A DNA stretch of 64,000 bases from CAYQQQ01 sp964420125. Lineage in GTDB: Bacteria; Actinomycetota; Acidimicrobiia; Acidimicrobiales; Microtrichaceae. Positions within the stretch are counted from its first letter, which is position 1. The number at the start of each line of letters is the position of its first letter. The notes under the pieces are model-generated. The model had not been told where the DNA came from. It saw only the letters and a program-made list of their open reading frames with translations, and searched no databases. Location: positions 22,113 through 86,112 of the forward strand of contig CAYQQQ010000018.1 in the NCBI GenBank assembly GCA_964420125.1. The letters are read 5' to 3'. Both the position numbers and the translations under genes were made by a program. This document shows positions 51,569 through 59,563 of this stretch, piece after piece.

Positions 51569-53197
51569 GTGTCCCTGCCGAACGTCCTGGTGATCATGAC
51601 CGACGAGGAGCGGTACCCCCCTCCCTACGAGACCGAGGAGCTCGCGAGGTTCCGTCGGGAGCAGCTGCCCTCCCGGGAGCGGATCCGCGACGGCGGTGTG
51701 GAGCTCCACCGGCACTACGTGGGCTCCACCGCCTGCGTGCCCAGCAGGGCGACGTTGCTCACCGGTCAGTACCCGTCGCTGCACGGCGTGTCGCAGACCG
51801 ATGGGATCGCCAAGCGGGCCGACGATCCGGCGATGTCCTGGTTGGATCCGTCCGGGGTGCCGACGCTCGGTGACTGGTTCCGGGCAGGCGGCTACCGCAC
51901 CCACTACCGGGGGAAGTGGCACGTCAGCCATGCCGACCTGCCGGCGCCGGGGAGCGACGAGGGCCTGGCCGCTTCCGACGACGACGGCCGGGTGATCGTC
52001 GAGGCCGTCGAGGCCTACCGGGCGGCCGACCGGCTCGATCCCTTCGGGTTCTCGGGCTGGATCGGTCGGGAGCCCCACGGTGTGGCCAAGTCCAACTCCG
52101 GCACGGTCCGCGACGGCGTGTTCGCCGATCAGGTCGTCGAGACGTTCGCCGAGCTCTCCCGCCCTTCGAGCGAAGGGCCGTGGTTGACCGTGGCCTCGCT
52201 GGTGAACCCTCACGACATCGCCTTCGCCGGGGGCTTCTACGAGCTCCTGGTGGGCTTCGAACCGGCAGACGAGACGGTGCCCGACATCGCGGAGGCACCC
52301 TCCCAGCAGGACTCGTTCGCCGGTCGGCCGGCGTGCCAGGAGCAGTTCAGGGACCTGTGGCCCCGCATGGTCGTCGAGCAACCACCCGACCTCGCCTACC
52401 GGCGGCTCTACTACCACCTGCACAAGCTGGTCGACCGGGCGATCGGTCGGATCCTCGACGCCCTCGAGAGCTCGGGGATGGCCGACGACACGATCGTGGT
52501 CTTCACCTCCGATCACGGCGACCTGCTTGGTGCTCACGGGGGGATGCAGCAGAAGTGGGCGAACGCCTTCGACGAGGCCCTGCGCGTGCCCATGGTGGTC
52601 AAGGGCGCGGGGGTGGCAGCCGTCGACGGGGGTGTCGACCTGCCGACCAGCCACGTGGACCTGGTTCCCACGCTGATGGGGTTGGCGGGGATCGACCTCG
52701 AGAGCGCCGCTGCCACGCTGGCCGAGACGCATCGCGTCGTCCGCCCCCTACCCGGCCGCGACCTCAGCGGCCTGCTCGCCGGTGACGCCGGTGCCGACTC
52801 GCTGCGTTCTCCCGTCTACTTCATGACCGACGACGACGTGACCAGCGGGGCCCGCCAGCAGAACCTGCTGACCGGGGAGCCGTTCGACCCGATCGCCGCG
52901 CCCGCCCGGATCGAGTCGGTCGTCACTGAGTTGCCCACCGGCGCGGACGGAGCGGCCGAGCTGTGGAAGCTGAACCACTACCACGACGGCCTTGCAGGTT
53001 GGCATGCCGACCACGGCGTCGGCGCCTCAGGAAGGGTGGACGGCGCGGGCGAGTCGGTGTGGGAGCTGCACAACCTCACCCGGGATCCGGAGGAGCGCCA
53101 CAACCTCGCCCCCGAAGGGCCCGACGCGCTCCCCGCTCTGCAGCGCATCCTCGAGTCCCAGCGCGAGGAGAAGCGACTCGTTCCCAACGCCAGGTGA
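51569..53197 (+). CDS. Type I (formylglycine-dependent) sulfatase
   Basis: 542 aa. Alkaline-phosphatase-like fold: N-terminal PNVLVIMTDEE with metal-binding Asp-Glu, then the sulfatase signature CVPSRATLLTG with Cys56, the residue converted to formylglycine, and FTSDHGDLLGAHGG with the second metal site and Lys/His residues. Lacks a signal peptide, so the enzyme is probably cytoplasmic; substrate (sulfate ester or related) unknown. Needs an FGE activator encoded elsewhere. Starts at GTG 51569, leaderless with TAGCCT 8 nt upstream. Confidence 0.92.
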   Translation: MSLPNVLVIMTDEERYPPPYETEELARFRREQLPSRERIRDGGVELHRHYVGSTACVPSRATLLTGQYPSLHGVSQTDGIAKRADDPAMSWLDPSGVPTLGDWFRAGGYRTHYRGKWHVSHADLPAPGSDEGLAASDDDGRVIVEAVEAYRAADRLDPFGFSGWIGREPHGVAKSNSGTVRDGVFADQVVETFAELSRPSSEGPWLTVASLVNPHDIAFAGGFYELLVGFEPADETVPDIAEAPSQQDSFAGRPACQEQFRDLWPRMVVEQPPDLAYRRLYYHLHKLVDRAIGRILDALESSGMADDTIVVFTSDHGDLLGAHGGMQQKWANAFDEALRVPMVVKGAGVAAVDGGVDLPTSHVDLVPTLMGLAGIDLESAAATLAETHRVVRPLPGRDLSGLLAGDAGADSLRSPVYFMTDDDVTSGARQQNLLTGEPFDPIAAPARIESVVTELPTGADGAAELWKLNHYHDGLAGWHADHGVGASGRVDGAGESVWELHNLTRDPEERHNLAPEGPDALPALQRILESQREEKRLVPNAR

Positions 53198-53253
53198 TCG
53201 GACGATCCGCCGGTTCGAGCACGACCGCCGGTCGAGGAACGTCGTGGTAGGAG

Positions 53254-53274
53254 TAGGATCAGTAAGACTCTTAC
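53254..53274 (+). promoter_or_regulatory. VapBC promoter and operator palindrome
   Basis: TAGGAT (-10, 53254-53259) immediately followed by the perfect palindrome GTAAGA-C-TCTTAC (53262-53274), a likely VapB operator overlapping the transcription start. GGAGG lies before the vapB ATG. Confidence 0.65.
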
Positions 53275-53292
53275 CATGGAGGTAACGGCGGC

Positions 53293-53520
53293 ATGAGGGT
53301 CACCGAGAAGGGACAGGTCACCATTCCCAAGGAGCTCCGCGACGCCCTCGGCATCGGCGCCGGCACCGAGGTCGTCTTCGAGCTCCGCAAGGACGCCATC
53401 GTCCTACGCAAGTGCGACAGCCCACGCACCCGAGGACGCCAGCTCGCCGAGCGCCTCAAGGGTCGCGGCGACGTCGTCATGACCACCGACGAGATCATGG
53501 CCCTCACCCGCGGCACCTGA
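53293..53520 (+). CDS. vapB: VapB antitoxin, AbrB/MazE-type
   Basis: 75 aa. N-terminal SpoVT-AbrB swapped-hairpin DNA-binding motif (MRVTEKGQVTIPKELRDALGIGAGTEVVF) and a C-terminal tail that would neutralise VapC. GGAGG at good spacing before ATG 53293. Overlaps nothing; vapC starts 1 bp after its stop. Confidence 0.9.
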   Translation: MRVTEKGQVTIPKELRDALGIGAGTEVVFELRKDAIVLRKCDSPRTRGRQLAERLKGRGDVVMTTDEIMALTRGT

Positions 53521-53521
53521 C

Positions 53522-53938
53522 ATGACCGGTGGCACGCTGGTCGACAGCAACGTCTTGCTGGACATCCTGACCGAGGACCCTGTGTGGGAGGGCTGGTCTA
53601 CCGACGCTCTGGCGAACGCTGCCGAGACCGGTCCCCTCTACATCAACCCCATCGTGTACGCGGAGATCTCCATCCGCTTCACGACGGTCGAGGCGCTCGA
53701 GGACGCGCTGCCGCACCAGGACTACCGGCGCGCACCGATCCCGTGGGCCGCCGCGTTCCTGGCCGGGAAGGTCTTCCTCGACTACCGGCGGAGCAAGGGC
53801 ACGAAGTCGCGGCCGCTTCCGGACTTCTTCATCGGCGCGCATGCCGCGACCGCGGGCCTCGATCTGCTGACCAGAGACGTCGGCCGGTACCGGACCTACT
53901 TCCCGACCGTGTCACTCCTCGCTCCAGCGGCGCGGTGA
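53522..53938 (+). CDS. vapC: VapC toxin, PIN-domain ribonuclease
   Basis: 138 aa. PIN-domain acidic residues: Asp8 in LVDSNVLLDIL, Glu48 near YAEIS, Asp about 101 in LPDFFIGAHA and Asp about 119 in TRDVGRY form the metal site. Cleaves RNA (often tRNA or rRNA) unless bound by VapB. Complete and apparently intact. Confidence 0.9.
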   Translation: MTGGTLVDSNVLLDILTEDPVWEGWSTDALANAAETGPLYINPIVYAEISIRFTTVEALEDALPHQDYRRAPIPWAAAFLAGKVFLDYRRSKGTKSRPLPDFFIGAHAATAGLDLLTRDVGRYRTYFPTVSLLAPAAR

Positions 53939-53990
53939 TGTCCGCGGCGACCACCGTGACCGCTCGCGGGCATCGCTCGATGCCGGCCGC

Positions 53991-53996
53991 TAGCGT
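53991..53996 (+). promoter_or_regulatory. -10 box before a truncated ORF
   Basis: TAGCGT followed by 6 nt and the ATG at 54003; matches the leaderless pattern seen before intact genes. Confidence 0.4.
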
Positions 53997-54002
53997 CGGG
54001 CG

Positions 54003-54095
54003 ATGACGCCCGCGTGGCCACCTGAGGCGCTCGACATCGCACGGGACGACATCACCGCCGCGTTCGCGTACCCGACGTTGGTTCGGTCTGTCTGA
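54003..54095 (+). pseudogene. 30-codon truncated ORF behind an intact leaderless promoter
   Basis: Encodes MTPAWPPEALDIARDDITAA and 10 more residues, then TGA. Codon bias and the promoter spacing resemble a normal gene start, so this is probably the 5' end of a gene whose remainder was lost when the neighbouring TetR/GMC genes arrived. Alternative: a true small protein. The family is not recognised. Confidence 0.35.
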
Positions 54096-54144
54096 GGTGA
54101 TCGGCGGGATCGCAGGATGGCCGACCTGGAGGCGAGGTGGTTCG

Positions 54145-54747
54145 GTGGATGTGCAGGCGGAGCCAACGAAGGAGGAGGCTGTCGACGGTCGGCGGCGCCG
54201 TGCCGCCCGTAGCCGTCAGCTGATCGTCGACACCTTCCTGGATCTGTTGGGCGAAGGCGAGGTGAAGCCGACGGTGCAGATGGTCTCGGAGCGATCCGGG
54301 GTGTCGATGAGCACCGTGTGGCGGCTCTTCGAGGACGTGGAGGCGCTGTACTCGGTCGTGGTGGCAACCCAGATCGGGCGGGTGTCGCCGTTGATCGTCG
54401 AGGTCGGCTGCGAGGGCTCCCTCGACTCGCGGGTCAGGCGGCTGGTGGACTCTCGGGCGCGCCTGTACGAGGCGATCACGCCGGTGCGGCGATTCGGTGT
54501 CCGCCTCGCGGACTCCTCGGCGACCATCCGGCGGGACCTGCGCGTGGCGAACGACTTCTTCCGGGCGGCGGTGGCCGAGGTGTTCCAGCACGAGCTGGAA
54601 GGCCGGGGTCCGGAGGCGCTCGAGGTCGTCGACGCGGTCACGAGCTGGGATGCGTGGGAGCGGCTCCGCTCGGTGCAGGGGCTGTCGGTGCGCCGTGCCA
54701 AGGCGGCGGTGGCGATGTCGCTGTTGGCACTGCTCGGCACCTCCTGA
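54145..54747 (+). CDS. TetR-family regulator of the GMC oxidoreductase gene
   Basis: About 200 aa. N-terminal TetR helix-turn-helix RSRQLIVDTFLDLLGEGEVK...VSERSGVSMSTVWRLFEDVEALY. C-terminal domain is of the usual ligand-binding helical type. Start at GTG 54145 with GGAGG upstream; an alternative GTG is 54151. It precedes the GMC gene on the same strand by 151 bp. It may repress that gene. Confidence 0.85.
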   Translation: MDVQAEPTKEEAVDGRRRRAARSRQLIVDTFLDLLGEGEVKPTVQMVSERSGVSMSTVWRLFEDVEALYSVVVATQIGRVSPLIVEVGCEGSLDSRVRRLVDSRARLYEAITPVRRFGVRLADSSATIRRDLRVANDFFRAAVAEVFQHELEGRGPEALEVVDAVTSWDAWERLRSVQGLSVRRAKAAVAMSLLALLGTS

Positions 54748-54813
54748 CCGTTGGCCCCGCGTTCGCGGTCTGTCGTGCGTCGCCTCCGTTGGCGCGGGGA
54801 CTGCAGAAAAGTA

Positions 54814-54827
54814 TTGACAGGTAGTCT
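54814..54827 (+). promoter_or_regulatory. Candidate promoter/operator of the GMC oxidoreductase
   Basis: TTGACA at 54814-54819 followed closely by TAGTCT at 54822-54827 in the only AT-rich patch of the intergenic region. They cannot both be a normal -35/-10 pair (spacing too short): TAGTCT as -10 fits a transcript starting near 54835, with TTGACA perhaps part of an operator. Low confidence. Confidence 0.3.
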
Positions 54828-54898
54828 TGCGAAAGTCCATGGTGTTCGCTCCGGGACCCGATCTCGTGACCCACCAAAACGACCTGGAGCCCACCCAC

Positions 54899-56521
54899 AT
54901 GACCGCCCGATCGACCACGACACCTCGGATGCCGATGCCGATGCCGATGCCGATGCCGATGCCGATGCCGATGCCGATGCCGGACGTCGTCGTCGTCGGC
55001 GGCGGCACCAGCGGCTCGGTGCTGGCGGCGCGGCTGAGCGAGGATCAGCACCGCCAGGTGGTGCTGCTCGAAGCCGGACCCGACGACGACGCCTACCCCG
55101 ACATCGTCCGGACGCCCTCACGCGAGTATGAGGCGATCATGGAGTGCGCGTTGGGCGTGCAGTGGCACGACCTCATCGGCCGAGCCTCCGCCGAGACCCT
55201 CTTCTATAGAGGCGAGGCGATGGGCGGCACCTCCGCGGTGAACTTCATGGCCACGGTGCGAGGCCAACCTGCCGACTACGACGGTTGGGCGGCGCTCGGA
55301 TGCGACGGATGGGGATGGGAGCAGGTGATCGGCAGCTTCCTTCGTGCCGAGCACGACCTGGATGCCCATCCGGGCGCGGGCCGTGATCCCGGCCCCGGCA
55401 TCGCACCGGAGCTGCACGGCAGCGGAGGCCCCCTGACGGTGCGCCGATGGCCCGAGCACACCTGGTCCGAGGTGCACCGGGCGCTCTACGAAGGGGCGCT
55501 GGAGCTCGGCGCGTCCCGTGTCGATGACATCAACGACGCCGCTCAGCTCCCCGGGGTCGGCGTCTTCCCGGGCTCGGTCGATCCGCACACCGGTGAACGA
55601 CTCAGCGTGAGCCAGGCGTATCTCACCCCCGAGGAGCGGGCGCGGCCCAACCTCACCATCCGCTGTCGCACCCGGGTGCGCCGCGTGCTGCTGCGTGACG
55701 ACGCGGTCGAGGGCGTCGAGCTGGACGACGGAGGGGTGTTGCAGGCTCCCGAGGTCGTGCTGTGCGCCGGTGCGATCGAGTCGCCGCGTCTGCTGCTCGT
55801 GTCGGGCATCGGTCCACCCGACGAGCTCGCCGACGCGGGGATCGCACCGGTGGCGGCGCTGCCAGGGGTGGGGAGGGGGTTGCAGGACCATGTCGGCCTT
55901 GGATGCCTCTACTCGACGCCCACCCACGAGACGCTCGTGGGCTCGCCGGCCAAGGTGGTGTGGATCGGCGACACGGGTCGGGCCCGTGCCCCGGACTTCC
56001 ACATCCTCGTCGCCCCCATCTCGAGCAACCCTGCCAGCGGAACCCTCTTCCAGGTGTTCGCGTTCCACCTCCAGCCACGTGCCCGAGGGCGTCTCCGGCT
56101 GCGTCCCGGGGATCCGCACGGCCAGCCGCTGATCGAACTGCCCTTCCTGGACGGCGAGGACCTCCGCGACCTCAGCGTCGTGGTGGATCGAGTCGGCCAG
56201 CTCGAGCGCACCGACGCCTTCGGCTCCCTCGGAGCGACGCGCCTCACGCCAGCCGACCCGATCCCGCCCGGCATCGGCCCCGACGACGTGGCGCGACTGC
56301 TGGACCACGGCACGTTCACCTACTTCCATCAGACCGGGACCTGTCGCATGGGGTCCAGCGACGACCCCCATGCCGTGCTCGATGCACAACTTCGCGTGCG
56401 CGGGGTACGTGGCCTTCGTGTCGCGGACGCGTCGTGCATGCCGGGGATCGTTCGGGGCAACACCTACCTCGGTTGCGTGATGGTGGCCGAGCGCCTCGCC
56501 GAGCTGATGAGCAGCGGCTGA
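54899..56521 (+). CDS. GMC-family FAD oxidoreductase with (Met-Pro)9 N-terminal repeat
   Basis: 540 aa. ATG 54899 (GGAG 9 nt upstream) begins MTARSTTTPR, then nine Met-Pro dipeptides (residues 11-28), then the FAD Rossmann motif DVVVVGGGTSGSVLAARLSE, the GMC signature block GGTSAVNFM, DADASCMPGIVRGNTYL-like C-terminus and catalytic His in FHQTGTCRMG. Oxidises an alcohol or glucose-type substrate; substrate unknown. The repeat lies outside the conserved fold. In-frame ATGs occur at every repeat, so shorter forms may be made. An upstream in-frame ATG at 54839 is possible but lacks a ribosome-binding site. Confidence 0.88.
   Translation: MTARSTTTPRMPMPMPMPMPMPMPMPMPDVVVVGGGTSGSVLAARLSEDQHRQVVLLEAGPDDDAYPDIVRTPSREYEAIMECALGVQWHDLIGRASAETLFYRGEAMGGTSAVNFMATVRGQPADYDGWAALGCDGWGWEQVIGSFLRAEHDLDAHPGAGRDPGPGIAPELHGSGGPLTVRRWPEHTWSEVHRALYEGALELGASRVDDINDAAQLPGVGVFPGSVDPHTGERLSVSQAYLTPEERARPNLTIRCRTRVRRVLLRDDAVEGVELDDGGVLQAPEVVLCAGAIESPRLLLVSGIGPPDELADAGIAPVAALPGVGRGLQDHVGLGCLYSTPTHETLVGSPAKVVWIGDTGRARAPDFHILVAPISSNPASGTLFQVFAFHLQPRARGRLRLRPGDPHGQPLIELPFLDGEDLRDLSVVVDRVGQLERTDAFGSLGATRLTPADPIPPGIGPDDVARLLDHGTFTYFHQTGTCRMGSSDDPHAVLDAQLRVRGVRGLRVADASCMPGIVRGNTYLGCVMVAERLAELMSSG
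54929..54982 (+). repeat. (ATGCCG)9 hexanucleotide tandem repeat
   Basis: Nine perfect copies of ATGCCG (54 bp) within the GMC oxidoreductase gene, encoding nine Met-Pro pairs. Loss or gain of a unit keeps the frame. Confidence 0.95.
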
Positions 56522-56738
56522 TCTCGCGAGGCCACGTCGCCGACCTGGGTCGATGGTGTTCCGCCCGACGTCCCGGGGACACGGAGCAGGGAGCGCACCC
56601 GGACGACAAGCGCAGCTCCACTGCTTCCGGGGTGGTTGCGACGTTGTTCGCTTCGACGGTGAGCAGACGCACGACCTCGGTGCCCGTTCGTTGATCCTCC
56701 AGATGCGCTGGTCAGGACGCCACATCCCGACGGGAGAT

Positions 56739-56759
56739 CCTTGGCAAACCTTGCCAAGG
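56739..56759 (+). promoter_or_regulatory. ParDE operator palindrome
   Basis: CCTTGGCAA-ACC-TTGCCAAGG, perfect 9-bp arms, ending 14 bp before the parD ATG. The preceding 217 bp (56522-56738) contain nothing that I recognise; an open frame there carries CDVVRFDGEQTHDLG but matches no family. Confidence 0.7.
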
Positions 56760-56773
56760 GTTGTGCTGGGGCC

Positions 56774-57007
56774 ATGACCACCATGAACGTGTCGCTCCCC
56801 GACGAGCTCCGTTCCTTCGTCGACGCCCAGGTCAACGAAGGCAGCTACGGGTCCACCAGCGAGTACGTCCGCGAGCTCATCAGGCGCGACTTCGAGCGCC
56901 GACAGCTTCGAGCCGCACTTCTCGACGGAGCTCGGGGCCCGATCACGACCAATGCCGACGCCGCGTACTCCGCTGCGCTGCGGCACCGAGCGCGAGCAGC
57001 GGACTGA
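56774..57007 (+). CDS. parD: ParD-type antitoxin
   Basis: 77 aa. Ribbon-helix-helix N-terminus MNVSLPDELRSFVDAQVNEG followed by GSTSEYVRELIRRDFERR, characteristic of ParD. Binds and neutralises ParE and represses the operon. ATG 56774 preferred; ATG 56783 also possible. The operator palindrome lies just upstream. Confidence 0.88.
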   Translation: MTTMNVSLPDELRSFVDAQVNEGSYGSTSEYVRELIRRDFERRQLRAALLDGARGPITTNADAAYSAALRHRARAAD

Positions 57008-57017
57008 GCCCGGGCTC

Positions 57018-57347
57018 GTGCAGGCCCAACTGCGCGCCGCGGCCGAGCGCGACGTCGAACAAGCGGTGGACTGCTACCGCGACGAAGCGGGACCCCAGAT
57101 CGCACTCGACTTCCTCGACGCGCTCGAGGCAGCCATCACGCACCTCTGCGAACATCCCCTCAGCGGTTCGCTACGGTTCGCCTTCGAACTCGAGATCCCC
57201 GACCTGAGGAGTTGGACCCTCCAGCGCTTCCCCCACCTGCTCTTCTACGTGCCCGACGACGACCGCATCGACATCTGGTGGGTCCTGCATGCCCGGCGCG
57301 ACATCCCGACGTTCCTGACCGTCGACCCGGACCACCCCGGTTCCTGA
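57018..57347 (+). CDS. parE: ParE-type toxin
   Basis: 109 aa. RelE/ParE-fold: N-terminal AAERDVEQAVDCYRDEAGPQIALDFLDALEAAI, central HPLSGSLRF and C-terminal PHLLFYVPDDDRIDIWWVLHARRDI with the conserved terminal block. GTG start at 57018, 10 bp after parD. Probably a gyrase-targeting toxin as in plasmid ParE. Its stop nearly meets the 3' break of an inverted RES-domain remnant. Confidence 0.85.
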   Translation: MQAQLRAAAERDVEQAVDCYRDEAGPQIALDFLDALEAAITHLCEHPLSGSLRFAFELEIPDLRSWTLQRFPHLLFYVPDDDRIDIWWVLHARRDIPTFLTVDPDHPGS

Positions 57348-57352
57348 CAGAC

Positions 57353-57607
57353 CCGGCCGGAGCGAGCAGAGCATCGAAGCCAGCATCTCTCGCTGCGGTC
57401 GCGATCGCCTGGGTGATCGGACAGCTGTCGCCGACGAGGGCGGCTTCATCCACGCCAAGGTGAGCGCGCACAGCATCGTCGGTGAGGTCGAGCACCTCGA
57501 GAGCAACGTGCACCCGTCCGACACGGCGCCGAAGTTCGAATGGATCGACACTCTCGTCGACGAAGTGGCGGAGCAATTCGGCCCAGGCCGCCTGCTCTTG
57601 GCTTGAC
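57353..57607 (-). pseudogene. Remnant of a RES-domain toxin gene
   Basis: Internal fragment read on the minus strand: SSQEQAAWAELLRHFVDE, then RVGRVHVALEVLDLTDDAV and CPITQAIATAARDAGFDALLAP, the middle to late part of the RES fold (NAD-degrading toxins). The N-terminal RxGRWN part is missing where the glycosyltransferase gene ends (57608), and the C-terminus is cut near LAPAGS at the parE end. Therefore the gene is broken at both sides. No xre-type antitoxin partner remains. Confidence 0.68.
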
Positions 57608-59563
57608 TCACCGTCGGTCGGCCGTGACCTTCGGGGCGTGCGGCCCGTGCACGATGCCGTGCGGCGTCTTCTCCCAGTGGGAGGGCTTGACCACCACCTG
57701 GTACAGCGCCCGCCACGCCGCGATGGAGTGGAGGACCCAGTACAGGGGGTTCAACAACGCGAACGGCATCAGGTCCCAGGCCCGGCGCCGGACCGCGGCG
57801 AGCCCGGTCAGCACGATCATGGCGCCGTTGCCGACCACGAGCGTGAGGAACGTGGCGGTCAGCGCCCACGACGGCAGGGCGAAGTCGGGGACCACCCCGC
57901 CCAGGAACGTGTAGAGCCAGAACCCCCATACCAAGGGCGCGGCCAGGAACAGCGCCGGGGTGCCGGCGATGAGGCCGATGAGCCCGGCCAGCCCCCGGGC
58001 CCCGAGTCGCCGGCACGCCGTGCACGGGTTCCGGGTCTGGACCATTGCGGTCACGATGTAGCCCTTGATCCACCGGGTGCGCTGGCGGATCCACGCCCGC
58101 CACTCCGAGCACGCCTCCTCCCAGGTGGTCGAGTCGGTGATCCCGACGTGCAGGTCGAGCGCGGCAGCCCGGACACCGAGGTCGGCGTCCTCGGTCACGT
58201 TGAACGGATCCCATCCGCCGAGCTCCCGCAACGACCGGGTGCGGAAGTGGTTGGAGGTGCCGCCGAGCGGGACGGGCAGGCCCAGCGCGTCGAGCCCCGG
58301 CAGCATGTCGTCGAACCAGAAGCTGTACTCGAGCGTGAACATCCGGGTCAGGATGTTCGTCCTGGCGTTGAAGTAGTTCAGCCGGGCCTGGAAGCAGACG
58401 GTGCTCCCCGGGGCGTCCCGGAACGCGGCCACCGCCTCGCGCAGCTGGCCGGGCTCGGGTCGGTCCTCGGCGTCGTAGATCACCAGGAACTCACCCTCGG
58501 CCATGGCCAGCCCGACGTTGCAGGCCTTCGGCTTGGTCTGCGGGCCGCCGGGTGGGACGACCACGAGGCGGACGAAGTCGGGTGGCCGGGACGCCTTGGC
58601 GGCCAGCACGGTCTCGGTGTCGTCGGCCTCAAGCAGCAGGAGGACCTGGAGCTTGGACAGCGGGTAGTCGAGCGCGGTGACGTGCTCGACCACCTCGTGG
58701 ACCACGTTCGACTCGCCGTAGGCGGGGACCAGGATCGTGTAGACGGGCAGCTCGTCGTCGGGGATGTCGGCTCCCGGCCCGACCCGCTCCCGATCGACGT
58801 CCTCCACCGTCGGGGGTGGCCCTCCGGACTGGCGGCCACGCACGCGGAACATGCCCACGACCGACGTCACGATCTTGAACGCGACCCCGACGGTGAACAT
58901 GACGTTCAGGACCAGGAGCGCCACGAGCAGCGTCAAGCGCCAGTCGAGCACGATGCCCAGCAGCACGACGCCGGGCACGAGCAACCCGGCCACCTTCTGC
59001 CACGGAGCCACGGGGTCGGCCGCCGACAGGTCGGGCCGTCGTTCGGCCAGCTCGTAGGACGCCCGCCGGACCAGCTCGTCGCCGCAACCGGCCAGCACCG
59101 CCTGTTCGATGTCCCAGTCAGTGGTGGCCACGAAGCGCACCCGGTCGACACCCAGGCGGTGGGCCAGTCGGTCGGCCCGGTCGCGGTCCGGCTCGTCGCA
59201 GATCGCCACCGTTGCCACCAGGGTTCCGCCGGTGCCGTCGGTGACCGACAGGGGGACCCACAGGTCCTCGAGCAATTCGTCGGGGTCCACCCGTTCGAGG
59301 AGCGTCCGGTCGGGCGGATCGCTGATCAGGTCGACGTGGTCGAGCTGCCACTGCTCGGCCAGGGCTGACCACAGGTCGAGCCGACTGCAGTAGCCGCGGC
59401 TCAGCAGGATGCGGCCGAGCCGACTGTTCTCTGCGACCTGCTCGGCCAGGGCGCTGCGGAGCTGGCGCTCGGTGATCACCCCGCGTGACGCGAGCACGTC
59501 GCCGACCGGCAGCCGGACCGAACGGGCGGCCAGGCGGGCGGTGTCGGCGTCGGTTCCGCTCAT
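57608..59563 (-). CDS. Family 2 glycosyltransferase with N-terminal MshEN-like domain
   Basis: 651 aa. N-terminal about 15-165 carry an MshEN-like tandem: LPVGDVLASRGVITERQL/SALAEQ and RLGRILLSRGYCSR/LWSALAEQ, matching the RLGxxL..G....L..AL..Q pattern that binds cyclic-di-GMP in some proteins. Then two membrane helices, a GT2 catalytic domain with VYTILVPAYGE, DAEDRPEP (metal site), TEDADLGVR and QRTRWIKGY (QxxRW), and further membrane helices: a processive glycan-synthase-like layout. ATG 59563 overlaps the stop of the preceding gene (ATGA). Product glycan unknown. Confidence 0.88.
   Translation of the reverse strand: MSGTDADTARLAARSVRLPVGDVLASRGVITERQLRSALAEQVAENSRLGRILLSRGYCSRLDLWSALAEQWQLDHVDLISDPPDRTLLERVDPDELLEDLWVPLSVTDGTGGTLVATVAICDEPDRDRADRLAHRLGVDRVRFVATTDWDIEQAVLAGCGDELVRRASYELAERRPDLSAADPVAPWQKVAGLLVPGVVLLGIVLDWRLTLLVALLVLNVMFTVGVAFKIVTSVVGMFRVRGRQSGGPPPTVEDVDRERVGPGADIPDDELPVYTILVPAYGESNVVHEVVEHVTALDYPLSKLQVLLLLEADDTETVLAAKASRPPDFVRLVVVPPGGPQTKPKACNVGLAMAEGEFLVIYDAEDRPEPGQLREAVAAFRDAPGSTVCFQARLNYFNARTNILTRMFTLEYSFWFDDMLPGLDALGLPVPLGGTSNHFRTRSLRELGGWDPFNVTEDADLGVRAAALDLHVGITDSTTWEEACSEWRAWIRQRTRWIKGYIVTAMVQTRNPCTACRRLGARGLAGLIGLIAGTPALFLAAPLVWGFWLYTFLGGVVPDFALPSWALTATFLTLVVGNGAMIVLTGLAAVRRRAWDLMPFALLNPLYWVLHSIAAWRALYQVVVKPSHWEKTPHGIVHGPHAPKVTADRR

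Noticed and set aside
54929..54982. Possible CRISPR or phase-variation repeat
   Set aside because: Tandem hexamers without spacers; unit size keeps frame, so no on/off switching.
56522..56738. Possible gene between GMC and parD
   Set aside because: An open frame with CDVVRFDGEQTHDLG was considered, but it has no start with a ribosome-binding site and no family match.
55118..56986. 622-codon minus-strand open frame over the GMC oxidoreductase gene
   Set aside because: No recognisable domain; GMC signature motifs are on the plus strand.
57482..59368. 628-codon plus-strand open frame opposite the GT2 gene
   Set aside because: His/Gln/Gly-rich shadow; the GT2 catalytic motifs lie on the minus strand.
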